From: Planctomycetota bacterium
Lineage (GTDB): Bacteria; Planctomycetota; Planctomycetia; Pirellulales; UBA1268
Reading direction: 5' to 3'
Length of the DNA: 64,000 bases
NCBI GenBank assembly: GCA_016872555.1
Contig: VGZO01000015.1
Coordinates: 1-64,000 of the forward strand
The first letter of the stretch is position 1; each line of letters begins with the position of its first letter. Under the pieces are notes generated by a model. The model did no database searches, was not told the DNA's origin, and saw only the letters and a list, made by a program, of their open reading frames with translations. A program made the translations under genes and the position numbers. Below are positions 25,119-33,853 of the stretch, one piece after another.

Positions 25119-25820
25119 TCACTGCCACTCCGGCAGGTCGATCTTCCGTTCCTTGGCGCGGTCGCGGACCGCCGCGGAATACTTCTCCGCCAGGGCCCTT
25201 CGGGCAGCGGCCGATTCGTCTTCCTCCGCCTTCTGGTCCGGTTTGTCGCGGCCGCGCCGGCGGCTGTCGCCGCGGCGGATCCGGCCGGCGTAGGGGCCCG
25301 ATGCCTGCGGGTTGAGCCCGAACCGCAGCTGGCGGAAGGCGAGCGTGCGGTCGATCGCCTCGTCGAGGAGCGCGGGGCGGCTGTCCTCCGGGGCGTCGAA
25401 GTAGGCGGCGAGCCCCTTGTCGTAGGCGGTTCGCCAATCGCTGTCGAGCGATTCGCGGGCCTGCTTGAGCTCGTCGCGGCTCATCTGATCGACGTTGCGG
25501 ATGATCGAGTCGACGGCGCGCTTCATGTCCCGGCCGCGGACCTCGCCGGCGAGGACGCGCTGCTGGAGATCGCGAGTGTCATCAACCAGCCCGCTGTCGC
25601 GTGTCGCCCACCACCAGCCGGCCGCCGCCAGCAGCGCGAGCCCCAGGACGAGGAGCAGGAGCCAGCCGGCCCGCTTCCGCCGCGGGGCGGCACCGGGCGC
25701 GGATGCGGCCACGGCCCGGCTTGGCTTCATGCCGGCGGCCTCCCGGGCGGCTGCGAGCCGCTCGCGTGCCGACGGAGGGGGCGCGGAATGGCCGGCGGCG
25801 CTCTCGGCGGAATCGTTCAT
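25119..25820 (-). CDS. Single-pass membrane protein of unknown function
   Basis: The 233-residue protein matches no family I recognise. It has an Ala/Pro-rich cytoplasmic N terminus, a positive patch (RRKRAG) and one strong transmembrane helix at about 52-71 (LLLLVLGLALLAAAGWWW). The mostly helical, charged C-terminal region holds QMSRDELKQARESLDSDW and an Arg/Lys/Asp-rich low-complexity segment near 185-205. Codon use matches the neighbours. It starts 36 bases after the DUF1559 stop and is transcribed with it, so a link with the pseudopilin-like protein is possible but unproven. Confidence 0.75.
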   Translation of the reverse strand: MNDSAESAAGHSAPPPSARERLAAAREAAGMKPSRAVAASAPGAAPRRKRAGWLLLLVLGLALLAAAGWWWATRDSGLVDDTRDLQQRVLAGEVRGRDMKRAVDSIIRNVDQMSRDELKQARESLDSDWRTAYDKGLAAYFDAPEDSRPALLDEAIDRTLAFRQLRFGLNPQASGPYAGRIRRGDSRRRGRDKPDQKAEEDESAAARRALAEKYSAAVRDRAKERKIDLPEWQ

Positions 25821-25856
25821 GGCGTGGTGGGGCGCGGGCGGACCGGCAGCCGATCG

Positions 25857-26828
25857 TCAGGTGCCGCCGTCGGGGCTGTCGGCCGGCGCGGTCGGATCGT
25901 TGCCGTCGCCGATCGTGCTGTACCAACGGAGCACGTCGAGATCGATCTCGTTGGCGATCGCGTCGACGTGACCGTCGAGGAACACGAAGTTGGTGACGCC
26001 GGGGTGGAGGCTGCCGAACTTGCGCGCGTTGGTGTCGCGCGACGAGGAGGCGAGTCCGCGGGCGGTGTCACGGAACTGCGTGTTGGGATTGTCGGCGGCG
26101 AAGATCGCCAGATCGCCCTGCCAGTACTGGACCATGTCGGAGCGCCACGACGGGTCGCTCGGCGGGATGTGCTTGTCGCCGATCGCGAACGTCTGGCTGA
26201 GGCCGTCGGTGACCTGTGCCGCGGTGACCTTGGAAAAGGTGTGGATCGGACCGGCCTGCCGGGCGTCGATGCCGCCGGAGGAATTGGGTGAGTAGTTGAA
26301 GTAGGTGCCGGCGTTGGCGGCGTAGTCGCTGCCGGCGGCGCAGCCGGTCACCAGCGGCGGTGAGTTGTCGTTGTCGAAGTTGCGGTCGGCGAGCGGAGGC
26401 CGCCGGCTCGGGCAGTAGAACGTGCCGACGGCGGTCCGCATCGCGGCGGCGTTCTCCGGCGCGTCGCAGCGGAACTGCGACCGGTAGGCGTTGGCGACGT
26501 TCGACTCCTCCATGTAGGGAAGGATGCGGAACGCCCACGACACGCCGGTGTTGTCGCGGGTGTTGCGCCCCGAGGGAAACGACTTCCGCGCGTCGTGGTG
26601 GAGCGTGACGGCCAGCCCGATCTGCTTGAGGTTGTTGGTGCACGACATCCGCCGGGCCGCCTCGCGAGCCGCCTGCACCGCCGGGAGCAGAAGACCGACG
26701 AGCGTGCCGATGATCGCGATCACCACGAGCAATTCGACAAGGGTGAAGCCACCGCGACGCGATCCCCTCGGGAGAGTGGACTGGACGGCGGGCCGTGACA
26801 AAGCGGTCGGCAGGCGACGGATGACCAT
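25857..26828 (-). CDS. DUF1559 prepilin-like protein
   Basis: The 323-residue protein has a type IV prepilin leader: cleavage is expected after Gly 27 in RRGGFTLVELL, with the +5 Glu at residue 32. A single hydrophobic helix (VVIAIIGTLVGLLLPAVQAA) and the DUF1559 region follow, starting RMSCTNNLKQIGLAV and closing with NFVFLDGHVDAI. DUF1559 proteins occur in many copies per planctomycete genome. They are probably exported and assembled or anchored by a pilus or type II secretion-like machine; the function is unknown. I use ATG 26828 because GGAG sits nine bases before it; a TTG at 26843 would add five residues. No other pilus gene is nearby. Confidence 0.92.
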   Translation of the reverse strand: MVIRRLPTALSRPAVQSTLPRGSRRGGFTLVELLVVIAIIGTLVGLLLPAVQAAREAARRMSCTNNLKQIGLAVTLHHDARKSFPSGRNTRDNTGVSWAFRILPYMEESNVANAYRSQFRCDAPENAAAMRTAVGTFYCPSRRPPLADRNFDNDNSPPLVTGCAAGSDYAANAGTYFNYSPNSSGGIDARQAGPIHTFSKVTAAQVTDGLSQTFAIGDKHIPPSDPSWRSDMVQYWQGDLAIFAADNPNTQFRDTARGLASSSRDTNARKFGSLHPGVTNFVFLDGHVDAIANEIDLDVLRWYSTIGDGNDPTAPADSPDGGT

Positions 26829-27171
26829 GTCGGCGGTCTCCAAGGGGGGAGCCAGAGGCCGGTGCTCATCGGCACCTGTCTGGAACGGCTGACAAAACCG
26901 ACGGTTCCGCTGAAAAAGTGCGGGAACCGCCCGGTCATCGCAGCGTCCCGGAGCTCCTCGGCGGGCGGCGGATGCTTTTGGGGTGGGACCGGATGGCCTT
27001 TGGGGGACAGCCGGCAGTGATCATGAAGAAGTTGGAGTTTCCCCCCGCCCCCGCAGGCAGTCAAGGCGGCGGCAGGGGAGCAAGTCTCCGCGATCCCCCC
27101 AGGCCCCCCAAACACCCATCTGGCCAGGACTTGTGGGGGAAATGGGAAACAAATGCGGGGTGTGTGGTCGA
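26829..27171. other. Intergenic region between DUF1559 and pyrH
   Basis: These 343 bases separate pyrH from the DUF1559 gene, both on the minus strand. They should hold the end of the rpsB-tsf-pyrH transcript and the DUF1559 promoter. The stretch is rich in G-runs and less uniform in composition than coding DNA. I find no strong hairpin, no clear -35/-10 pair and no credible small gene. Confidence 0.35.
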
Positions 27172-27915
27172 TCAGTCGCGCCGGCCGCTGACCAGCGTCC
27201 CCACCCGCTCGCCGGCGACGGCACGCTCGATGTTGCCCTCACGGCGGTAATTGAAGACGAGGATCGGCATCGCATGCTCCATGCACTGCGAGATCGCCGT
27301 CGAGTCCATCACCCGGAGGTTCTGCTCGCGGACCTGCTGGTAGGTGAGGTCGCGGTACAGGAGGGCGTGCGGGTTCTTCTCCGGGTCGTCGGAGTAGACG
27401 CCGTCGACCCGGGTCGCCTTGAGGAGGATGTCGGCCTCGAGCTCCAGCGCCCGCTGCGCGGCAGCGGTGTCGGTGGTCACGAACGGGCTTCCCGTGCCGG
27501 CGGCGAGGATCACGATCCGCCCCTTCTCGAGGTGGCGCCGCGCACGGCGACGGATGTATGGCTCGGCGACACCGTCCATCCGGATCGCGGTCATGAGGCG
27601 TGTCTGCGCGCCGAGGCTCTCCAGCGCGTCCTGCAGTGCCAGGCCGTTGATCACGGTGGCGAGCATCCCCATGTAGTGGGCCGTCGCCTCCTGGATCGCG
27701 GTCTGCCCGCCAGAGAAGCTCGCGCCGCGGAGGATGTTGCCGCCGCCGATCACCACCGCCAGCTGCACGCCGCGGTTCGCCGCCCGGAACGTCTGCGTCG
27801 CCACCTGGAGGACCTCCTCCATTGCGATCCCGCGCTCGCCGGGGCGGACGAAGCTCTCACCCGACAGCTTGAGGAGGACGCGACGGTGCGCGGGGGGCAC
27901 GGCGGACCCAGCCAT
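27172..27915 (-). CDS. pyrH: UMP kinase
   Basis: Phosphorylates UMP to UDP with ATP in pyrimidine nucleotide synthesis, as a cytoplasmic hexamer of the amino acid kinase fold. The 247-residue length is normal. Landmarks are [10 protein letters not shown] at 14-23, the GGGN segment in [12 protein letters not shown], the [17 protein letters not shown] helix and [16 protein letters not shown]. It starts four bases after the tsf stop, so it is the third gene of an rpsB-tsf-pyrH operon. The usual fourth gene, frr, is missing here and found 11 kb further on. The identification is secure. Confidence 0.97.
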   Translation of the reverse strand: MAGSAVPPAHRRVLLKLSGESFVRPGERGIAMEEVLQVATQTFRAANRGVQLAVVIGGGNILRGASFSGGQTAIQEATAHYMGMLATVINGLALQDALESLGAQTRLMTAIRMDGVAEPYIRRRARRHLEKGRIVILAAGTGSPFVTTDTAAAQRALELEADILLKATRVDGVYSDDPEKNPHALLYRDLTYQQVREQNLRVMDSTAISQCMEHAMPILVFNYRREGNIERAVAGERVGTLVSGRRD

Positions 27916-27919
27916 GGCG

Positions 27920-28762
27920 TCAGCCTCCGAGGCGCCAGTTCTCGATCCGCTTCACCTCCAGGCCGGCCCCCTTCACGAGCTGGCCGACCGACTGCTTGTC
28001 GTCCTTCACGAACGGCTGCTCGAGGAGCACGCACTGGCTGTAGAAGTTGCGCAGCCGCCCCTCGATCATCTTGGCGATGATGTTCTCGGGCTTCCCTTCG
28101 GCCCGGGCCGCCGCCGAGAGGACCTCGCGCTCCTTGGCGACGACCTCCGGGTCGAGCTCCTCCTTGGTGATGCTCTGCGGGCCCATCGCCACGACGTGCA
28201 TCGACACGTCCTTGGCGACGGTCGCGGCGCCGGGGTCGGTCGTCTTGCCGGACACGACGACCAGCGCTGCCTTGGAGCCGTCGTGGTGGGCGTAGCCGCC
28301 GCACGGCGCATCGATCCGGCAGATCCGCGACAGGTCGAAGACCTCGCGCATCCGGTTGAAGAGGTCGTCCTTGAGCTCACCGAGCGTGCGATCGGGATGC
28401 GCGTGGCTCTTCTGCGCGAGCAGCTCGGCCGGCGTCTTCGCGCCCGGTCCCAGCGCCAGCGTCGTCGCGATGTCCTCGGCGAGGGCCTTGAAGTCGGGGC
28501 TGCCCGCCACCGGAGCGCTTTCGCACTTCAGCTCGATCATCGCCCCGACGCCGCGCGCCGGGTCGGCGTGGACGGCCAGCCGGCCGGTCGAGGTCTCGCG
28601 GTCGGCACGGAGGGCCTGGGTCTTCTGCCCCTGTTTGCGCAGCCACTCCACCGCCCGCGCCTCCTCGCCGCCGCATTCCTGGAGCGCCTTCTTGCACTCC
28701 ATCATCGGCAGCCCCGTCTTGTCGCGCAGGGCCATGACCGCCGCCGCAGTGATCTCCGCCAT
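27920..28762 (-). CDS. tsf: Translation elongation factor Ts
   Basis: Nucleotide exchange factor for EF-Tu. The 280-residue product begins [17 protein letters not shown] and continues with the diagnostic [14 protein letters not shown]; the N-terminal UBA-like domain is followed by the core and C-terminal domains, with LNDxAxHVAA replaced by [11 protein letters not shown], as in planctomycete members. The open frame reaches 28906, but ATG 28762 gives the canonical N terminus, and GGAG lies just upstream. It lies between rpsB (222-base gap) and pyrH (4-base gap). Confidence 0.96.
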   Translation of the reverse strand: MAEITAAAVMALRDKTGLPMMECKKALQECGGEEARAVEWLRKQGQKTQALRADRETSTGRLAVHADPARGVGAMIELKCESAPVAGSPDFKALAEDIATTLALGPGAKTPAELLAQKSHAHPDRTLGELKDDLFNRMREVFDLSRICRIDAPCGGYAHHDGSKAALVVVSGKTTDPGAATVAKDVSMHVVAMGPQSITKEELDPEVVAKEREVLSAAARAEGKPENIIAKMIEGRLRNFYSQCVLLEQPFVKDDKQSVGQLVKGAGLEVKRIENWRLGG

Positions 28763-28984
28763 GTGAGGCTCCTCCGGTCGTGGGTGTAACGTGTGGCAGT
28801 GTGACGAATGGATGGTTTTGGCGTGCCGGTGGGACGCGTCCGGCGGGGCAGCCGGCCCGGGGTTGATCGCCGGTCCGGTCATGCGGCTGGCGGAATCGCG
28901 TGCCAACCGGGAAGGAAACCGCCTCCCCGCCCGCCACCACGGCGACCGGGAAAGGGGGGCCGACCGCGGCCCCGGACGGCTCCC

Positions 28985-29794
28985 TCAGGAGGGCTTCGCC
29001 GGCCGTGGGACGGCCCGCTTCGAAACGTTGCCCCGGGCACGCGGCGGCGTCTTCGCGGCGCCATCGGAGAGATCGGCTCCCTCGGCTGCCGCCTGAGCCG
29101 TCGTCCCCGCCGCCGACTTCCCTTCGAGGATCGCGTCGGCGAGCCGTGCCGCCACCAGCTCGATCGAGCGGATCGAGTCGTCGTTGCCGGGGATCGGGAG
29201 ATCGACGAGATCCGGATCGCAGTCGGTGTCGATCAGCGCCACCGTCGTGATGCCCATCTTGCGGGCCTCGTTGACGGCGTTCTTCTCCTTCTTGGGGTCG
29301 AACACCACCAGGCATTCCGGGAGCCGGGCGAGCGTGCGGATGCCGCCGAGATTGCGCTCCATCTTGCGGAACTCGCGCCGCAGCGACGACTGCATCTTCT
29401 TGGAGTAGGCGCCGAACTCCTCCGACGGCATCAGCTTCTCCAGTTCCTCGAGCCGCGCCAGCCGGTTGCGGATCGTGCGGAAGTTGGTCAGCGTGCCGCC
29501 GAGCCAACGGTCGGAGACGTAGGGCATGCCGCACCGGGCGGCCTCGCGGGCGACCGCCTCGGCCCCCTGCCGCTTGGTGCCCACGAAGAGGACGAGGCTG
29601 CCGGTTCCGGAGACCTGCTTGAGGTATTTGCGGGCCCGGAGCAGGCCGCGCACGGTCTCGCGGACGTCGATGATGTGGATCAGGTTCTTGCGGCTGTGGA
29701 TGTAGGGCTTCATCTTCGGGTTCCACCGGCTCGCGCGATGGCCGAAGTGGACTCCCGCTTCGATCAATTCCTGTGCCAGGACGACGTTCGACAC
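28985..29794 (-). CDS. rpsB: 30S ribosomal protein S2
   Basis: Binds the small subunit near the platform and helps load S1. The 269-residue protein has the S2 landmarks [41 protein letters not shown] and [22 protein letters not shown] tail of about 45 residues, rich in Ala, Arg and Pro, extends beyond the usual end. The start codon is GTG 29794, with no strong Shine-Dalgarno sequence in front. A consensus promoter lies at 29852-29881. First gene of the rpsB-tsf-pyrH operon; autogenous control by S2 is common but not shown here. Confidence 0.97.
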   Translation of the reverse strand: MSNVVLAQELIEAGVHFGHRASRWNPKMKPYIHSRKNLIHIIDVRETVRGLLRARKYLKQVSGTGSLVLFVGTKRQGAEAVAREAARCGMPYVSDRWLGGTLTNFRTIRNRLARLEELEKLMPSEEFGAYSKKMQSSLRREFRKMERNLGGIRTLARLPECLVVFDPKKEKNAVNEARKMGITTVALIDTDCDPDLVDLPIPGNDDSIRSIELVAARLADAILEGKSAAGTTAQAAAEGADLSDGAAKTPPRARGNVSKRAVPRPAKPS

Positions 29795-29851
29795 GTGGGG
29801 ACTTTCGATTGCTGGGGAACTGATGGGTGGAGGATTCCCGAAAAGTCTTTC

Positions 29852-29881
29852 AGGTTAGTTCTGCCGGCCATGGGGTGTCAA
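29852..29881 (-). promoter_or_regulatory. Promoter of the rpsB operon
   Basis: On the minus strand, a perfect TTGACA (29881-29876) is followed after 18 bases by TAACCT (29857-29852). The start would be near 29845, giving a leader of about 50 bases to the GTG of rpsB. The -35 is excellent and the -10 moderate. Confidence 0.55.
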
Positions 29882-29942
29882 CGGAATCGGGGGTTTCGCG
29901 GGGGAAAACAGGGTGACCGGCCCATGCTGGGGGGTCAGTGGC

Positions 29943-29972
29943 TTGAAACCCTGGCCGCGGACGAAATACACT
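29943..29972 (+). promoter_or_regulatory. Promoter of ilvN
   Basis: TTGAAA (29943-29948) and TACACT (29967-29972) are 18 bases apart on the plus strand. The start would be near 29979, leaving a leader of about 27 bases before ATG 30006, which is too short for a leader-peptide attenuator. Confidence 0.5.
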
Positions 29973-30005
29973 CCGGGATTCCCGCCCGCTCGACAGACAG
30001 CCCCG

Positions 30006-30563
30006 ATGCGCCACGTCCTCTCGGCCACCGTCCAGAACGTTCCCGGTGTTCTCGCGCACATCTCCGGGATGCTCGCGTCGCGGGGCTACAACATCGACAG
30101 CCTCGCGGTCGGCGAGACCGAGGACCCCGGCTTCTCCCGGATGACGTTCGTCCTCCGCGGCGACGACCGGGTGCTCGACCAGGTCCGCCGCCAGCTCGAG
30201 AAGATCGTCACGGTCGTCCGCGTCGACGACATCAGCGCCCGGAATTACGTCGAGCGCGATCTGATGCTGATCAAGGTGGCCGCGACGGCCGGGTCGCGCC
30301 GCACCGAGGTCAAGGAGCTGGCCGAGGTGTTCCGCGGCAAGATCGTCGACGTCGCCCCCGACAGCGTGATCGTCGAGATCTCGGGGACCGAGGCCAAGAT
30401 CGAGGGGTTCATCGACTTGATGCGTCCCCTGGGGATCCTCGAGATGGTCCGTTCGGGGAGAATCGCCCTCGTCCGCGGCAGCCCGCCGACCCGCGAATGG
30501 ACCCATGCCAGCGACGGCGCCCGGCCGGCCGATGCCGCGGCGGGAGCCGAGTCGCTCGCCTGA
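30006..30563 (+). CDS. ilvN: Acetolactate synthase small (regulatory) subunit
   Basis: Regulatory subunit of acetohydroxyacid synthase, the first common step to valine, leucine and isoleucine, conferring valine feedback. The 185-residue product has an N-terminal ACT domain (VQNVPGVLAHISGMLASRGY, then IDSLAVGETEDP) and the second conserved domain with DLMLIKVAA and a PLGILEMVRSGRIAL end. The start is ATG 30006, matching the family; the upstream extension is rejected because the promoter lies inside it. ilvC follows 116 bases downstream in the same direction. The catalytic subunit ilvB is not adjacent and not in the window, which is unusual but seen in planctomycetes. Confidence 0.95.
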   Translation: MRHVLSATVQNVPGVLAHISGMLASRGYNIDSLAVGETEDPGFSRMTFVLRGDDRVLDQVRRQLEKIVTVVRVDDISARNYVERDLMLIKVAATAGSRRTEVKELAEVFRGKIVDVAPDSVIVEISGTEAKIEGFIDLMRPLGILEMVRSGRIALVRGSPPTREWTHASDGARPADAAAGAESLA

Positions 30564-30679
30564 GCCCCGTCGCCCGTACCGTCGCCTTCCCGTCCGCCCC
30601 GTTGACCGTCGCTCGGCGGCGGCGGACCCACCACCGCCCCCGACCGATCCCCACTGTGACCCGCCACGAGAGGTAAGCC

Positions 30680-31684
30680 TTGGCCGCCACGATGTACTAC
30701 GACTCCGACGCCGATCTCGGTGTCCTCGCCGGGAAGACGATCGCGATCATCGGCTACGGCTCGCAGGGGCACGCCCAGGCGCAGAACCTCCGCGACAGCG
30801 GCCTCGACGTCGTCGTCGCCCAGCGGCCCGGCGGCCCGAACCACGCCCTCGCGGTGAGCCACGGTTTTCAGCCGCTGTCGGTCGAGGAGGCGGTCAAGCG
30901 CGCCGATGTCGTCAACATCCTCCTGCCCGACGAGCTCCAGGCCGACGTCTACCGCACGAGCATCCGTCCGCACCTCAAGCCGGGCGCCGTGCTGATGGCC
31001 AGCCACGGGTTCAATTTCCACTTCGGCCAGGTGGAGCCGCCACCCGGGCACGGCATCCTCCTCGTCGCCCCCAAGGGGCCCGGGCACCTCGTGCGCAGCG
31101 AGTACGTCAAGGGGGGCGGGGTGCCGTGCCTGATCGCGCTCGGGCCCGGCGCCTCCCCCGAGACCAAGAAGATCGGCCTCGCCTACGCCAAGGGAATCGG
31201 CGGCACGCGCGGCGGCGTCATCGAGACGACGATCGCCGAGGAGACGGAGACCGACCTGTTCGGCGAGCAAGCGGTGCTCTGCGGCGGTGTTTCCGAGCTG
31301 ATCAAGGCGGGGTACGACACGCTCGTCGAGGCGGGCTACCAGCCGGAAATGGCCTACTTCGAGTGCCTCCACGAGATGAAGCTGATCGTCGACCTGTTCT
31401 ACCAGGGGGGGCTGGAGTACATGCGCTACAGCGTCTCCAACACCGCCGAGTACGGCGACTACACGCGCGGCAAGCGGATCATCACCGAGGAGACCCGCCG
31501 GGAGATGAAGAAGATCCTCGAGGAGATCCGCTCGGGGCAGTTCGCCCGCGACTGGATCCTCGAGAACCGCGGCGGGGCGGCGATGTTCAAGGCGACCCGC
31601 CGGCGCGAGCGGGAGCACCCGATCGGCGAGACCGGCCGCCGGCTGCGGCGGATGATGAAGTGGATCGACTCGAAGGAAGTCTGA
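30680..31684 (+). CDS. ilvC: Ketol-acid reductoisomerase
   Basis: Converts acetolactate and acetohydroxybutyrate to dihydroxy acids with NAD(P)H and magnesium. The 334-residue length is that of the short class I enzyme. The Rossmann domain has [16 protein letters not shown] (residues 19-34). The helical C-terminal domain carries the metal ligands in [11 protein letters not shown] and [10 protein letters not shown]. The start appears to be TTG 30680, with GAGAGG eight bases before it, giving MAATMYYD; ATG 30692 is the alternative. It lies between ilvN and a small unknown gene. The identification is secure. Confidence 0.97.
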   Translation: MAATMYYDSDADLGVLAGKTIAIIGYGSQGHAQAQNLRDSGLDVVVAQRPGGPNHALAVSHGFQPLSVEEAVKRADVVNILLPDELQADVYRTSIRPHLKPGAVLMASHGFNFHFGQVEPPPGHGILLVAPKGPGHLVRSEYVKGGGVPCLIALGPGASPETKKIGLAYAKGIGGTRGGVIETTIAEETETDLFGEQAVLCGGVSELIKAGYDTLVEAGYQPEMAYFECLHEMKLIVDLFYQGGLEYMRYSVSNTAEYGDYTRGKRIITEETRREMKKILEEIRSGQFARDWILENRGGAAMFKATRRREREHPIGETGRRLRRMMKWIDSKEV

Positions 31685-31731
31685 GCCGCGGGCGCCGCGG
31701 CGCCCCGACCACCGCGGTGCGGGAGGATCCG

Positions 31732-32007
31732 ATGACACCCGACGAGAAGCAGTCGCGCGACCTGTTCGACGCCCTCCAACCCGGCGAGCGGATCGAGGTC
31801 GTCCACGGCGTGAGGGTGGGTTCGAGTGCCCGCTGGACGACGACCACCGTCGGCCGGGTGCTGCGCCGCGAACGGCGCCGCCATGGGCTCCATTTCCGCC
31901 GCAACACCGACGACAAGGTCTACTCCGACGTCCTCATCGTCGCCCGCGACAGCGGCGAACTGACGACCGTCACGATGGACGAATTCACGCGGCTGAAGCG
32001 CGTCTGA
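31732..32007 (+). CDS. Small protein of unknown function downstream of ilvC
   Basis: The 91-residue basic protein begins MTPDEKQSRDLFDALQPGER and has a mixed charged, beta-rich pattern (IEVVHGVRVGSSARWTTTTV, then DKVYSDVLIVARDSGEL). I recognise no domain. A GGAGG sequence at 31722-31726 sits well for the ATG at 31732, and the frame stays coding-like to the TGA, so I accept it. It is 47 bases after ilvC in the same direction and convergent with the oxidoreductase gene. It looks like a small regulatory or SH3-like fold protein, but this is a guess. Confidence 0.65.
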   Translation: MTPDEKQSRDLFDALQPGERIEVVHGVRVGSSARWTTTTVGRVLRRERRRHGLHFRRNTDDKVYSDVLIVARDSGELTTVTMDEFTRLKRV

Positions 32008-32026
32008 ACCATGGTTCCGCCGGCGC

Positions 32027-33385
32027 TCATTCGAGCGCCCAGCCGGCGCGGTACTCGCGCCCGAGGTAGGCCTCGGCCTCCGGGGCGTTGGGGATCCGCA
32101 GCGCCGCGGCGTCCCACTCGATCGTCCGGCCGGCGCGGTAGGCGACGTTGCCGAGGTGGTTGGCCTCGGTGAGCTTCGCGGCATAGGCGAAGTTGCAGGT
32201 CGTCGGCGCGCCGGTGCGGCAGGCGTGGAGCCACTCGGCGTGCTGGCCGCGCGACGGGGGGATCGATTCCGGGGGGCGCTTGTAGTCGCGGAACCGCTCC
32301 TCGGGAAGGAGGAGGTGGCGTTCGTAGTCGGCCAGGAGCATGCCGGAGTCGCCGACGAAGAGGATCCCGCTGCCCCAGCGCGGGATTTCCTGGGCGTGCC
32401 AGGCGAGCGGCTTCCGCTCCCCCTGGTACCAGGCGAGGCTCACCGCCGGCCGGTCGCCGCGCGCCGGGAAGCGGTAGCGCGCCACCATCGACGCCGGTGC
32501 CAGGTCGGGATGGGGGGGCGGTCCGTCGGCCTCGACCACGGTCGGCGCGTCGAGGTCGAGCGCCCAGAACGGCAGGTCGTTCATGTGGCTGCCGAGGTCC
32601 GACATCGTGCCGCTCCCCCAGTCCCACCACCGGTACCACTTGGGACCGGGGAAGTAGAGGTCGTTGAACGGCCTGTAGGGGGCCGGGCCGAGCCACAGCT
32701 CCCAGTCGAGGTCGTCGGGAACCGGGGCGGTGTCGTCGGGGCGCGCTTGCGTGGAGACGATGTCGCCGAGGCGCTTGGCGTCATCGGCCGACTGCCAGCC
32801 CCAGGCCCGGCCGGTCCAGACGTGGCACTCGCGGACCGGACCGATCGCCCCGGCGCGGATCAGTTCGACGACGCGGCGGTAGTTGCTGCCGGCGTGGATC
32901 TGCGTCCCCATCTGCGTGGCGACCCCCGCCTTCTCCGCCGCCCGTGCGATGCTCCGCGCCTCGCGGATCGAGTGGGTCAGCGGCTTCTCGCAATAGACGT
33001 GCTTGCGGCGCTCGAGGGCCGGCAGCGTCGCGAAGGCGTGGGTGTGTTCCGGTGTGCTGACGACGACGGCGTCGTAGCCCGCCGGGTCGAGGTCGCGGTA
33101 CAGCTCGCGGAAGTCGCGGAACGTGCGCGCGGCGGGGTGGGCCGCCGCGGCCCGGGCGAGGGCGCCGCGGTTGACGTCGCAGAGGGCGACGATCGTCCCC
33201 CCGGCGGTGGCGACCTCCTGGAGGTTGCCGGCCCCGCGGCCACCACAGCCGATGACGACGACGCGCACGGGGGCAGGTTCGGCGGCGTTGACCCGGCCGA
33301 CGGCCGTCGTCACCGTGGCGACCGCCGCGGTCCTCGCCGTGGCGGTGAGAAACGAGCGGCGCGGTGCGGATGCGAAGCCGTGCAT
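32027..33385 (-). CDS. Secreted Gfo/Idh/MocA-family oxidoreductase
   Basis: The 452-residue protein has a twin-arginine signal ([14 protein letters not shown] near residue 9-22), then an NAD(P)-binding Rossmann domain ([13 protein letters not shown]) and [13 protein letters not shown], the family's conserved lysine/proline stretch. The C-terminal alpha/beta domain includes [18 protein letters not shown]. Planctomycetes have many such Tat-exported members, probably acting on sugars or glycosides with a bound cofactor in the periplasm; the substrate is unknown. I use ATG 33385, with GGAG nine bases before it; a TATGCT hexamer at 33436-33431 may be its -10. It is convergent with the small gene after ilvC. 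Confidence 0.92.
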   Translation of the reverse strand: MHGFASAPRRSFLTATARTAAVATVTTAVGRVNAAEPAPVRVVVIGCGGRGAGNLQEVATAGGTIVALCDVNRGALARAAAAHPAARTFRDFRELYRDLDPAGYDAVVVSTPEHTHAFATLPALERRKHVYCEKPLTHSIREARSIARAAEKAGVATQMGTQIHAGSNYRRVVELIRAGAIGPVRECHVWTGRAWGWQSADDAKRLGDIVSTQARPDDTAPVPDDLDWELWLGPAPYRPFNDLYFPGPKWYRWWDWGSGTMSDLGSHMNDLPFWALDLDAPTVVEADGPPPHPDLAPASMVARYRFPARGDRPAVSLAWYQGERKPLAWHAQEIPRWGSGILFVGDSGMLLADYERHLLLPEERFRDYKRPPESIPPSRGQHAEWLHACRTGAPTTCNFAYAAKLTEANHLGNVAYRAGRTIEWDAAALRIPNAPEAEAYLGREYRAGWALE

Positions 33386-33637
33386 GGCCGGTCTCCAGGG
33401 GGCACCGAGGGGCGATCCCCCGGCGGCGGCAGCATACCGCCGCGCCCCGCGCGGGGGCAGCGACGAAGGGGCGGCACCCTTCCCGATGTTGGCTGCTCTC
33501 GGGGCATCGGCCGGGGGACCATCCACGCCGGCAACCGATCACGTCACGCGGATGGTGTCGTTCGTGTTCCCGTTGGTGCGCCGGGGCACGGAAGCCTCAA
33601 CTCGGGCTCGACAGAGGGGGACGCCCCTCGCGCCTTT

Positions 33638-33684
33638 GCCCTCGCATCGACCCGCACGAGGTTGCGACGGGCCGATGCGAGGGC
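33638..33684. repeat. Long inverted repeat (16-bp arms)
   Basis: GCCCTCGCATCG (33638-33649) is the exact reverse complement of CGATGCGAGGGC (33673-33684). The pairing continues inward through ACCCG/CGGGC with one mismatch, leaving a loop of about 13 bases. It is a REP-like structure or a terminator; no gene ends immediately beside it. Confidence 0.6.
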
Positions 33685-33722
33685 GACGGCGGAGGGGCTT
33701 CGCGGGTCCTGTGAAATAGAAA

Positions 33723-33739
33723 GGGAGCCGCAGGCTCCC
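33723..33739. repeat. Perfect 7-bp hairpin with GCA loop
   Basis: GGGAGCC-GCA-GGCTCCC forms a perfect stem with a three-base loop. It is 38 bases after the long inverted repeat and about 115 bases before the next gene, so it would lie in that gene's leader or promoter. The paired arrangement resembles REP/BIME elements. Confidence 0.6.
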
Positions 33740-33853
33740 GGCGTGTGGTCGAAACGCGACAGGATCGTTGGGCCGGTTTTCCTCGATCGGGTCGGCGGTC
33801 TCGACGCCGGCACGGTTGTCGTCGAGGATGCCGGGGGTCTTGGGGAGGCCATC

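Larger units (their letters stand above)
33386..33853. other. Intergenic region with two strong palindromes
   Basis: This 468-base gap lies between two divergent genes. Besides the probable promoters it carries two hairpins at 33638-33739, listed separately, set in a stretch (GTGAAATAGAAAG) that is AT-richer than its surroundings. I see no ORF I would call a gene. Confidence 0.4.
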
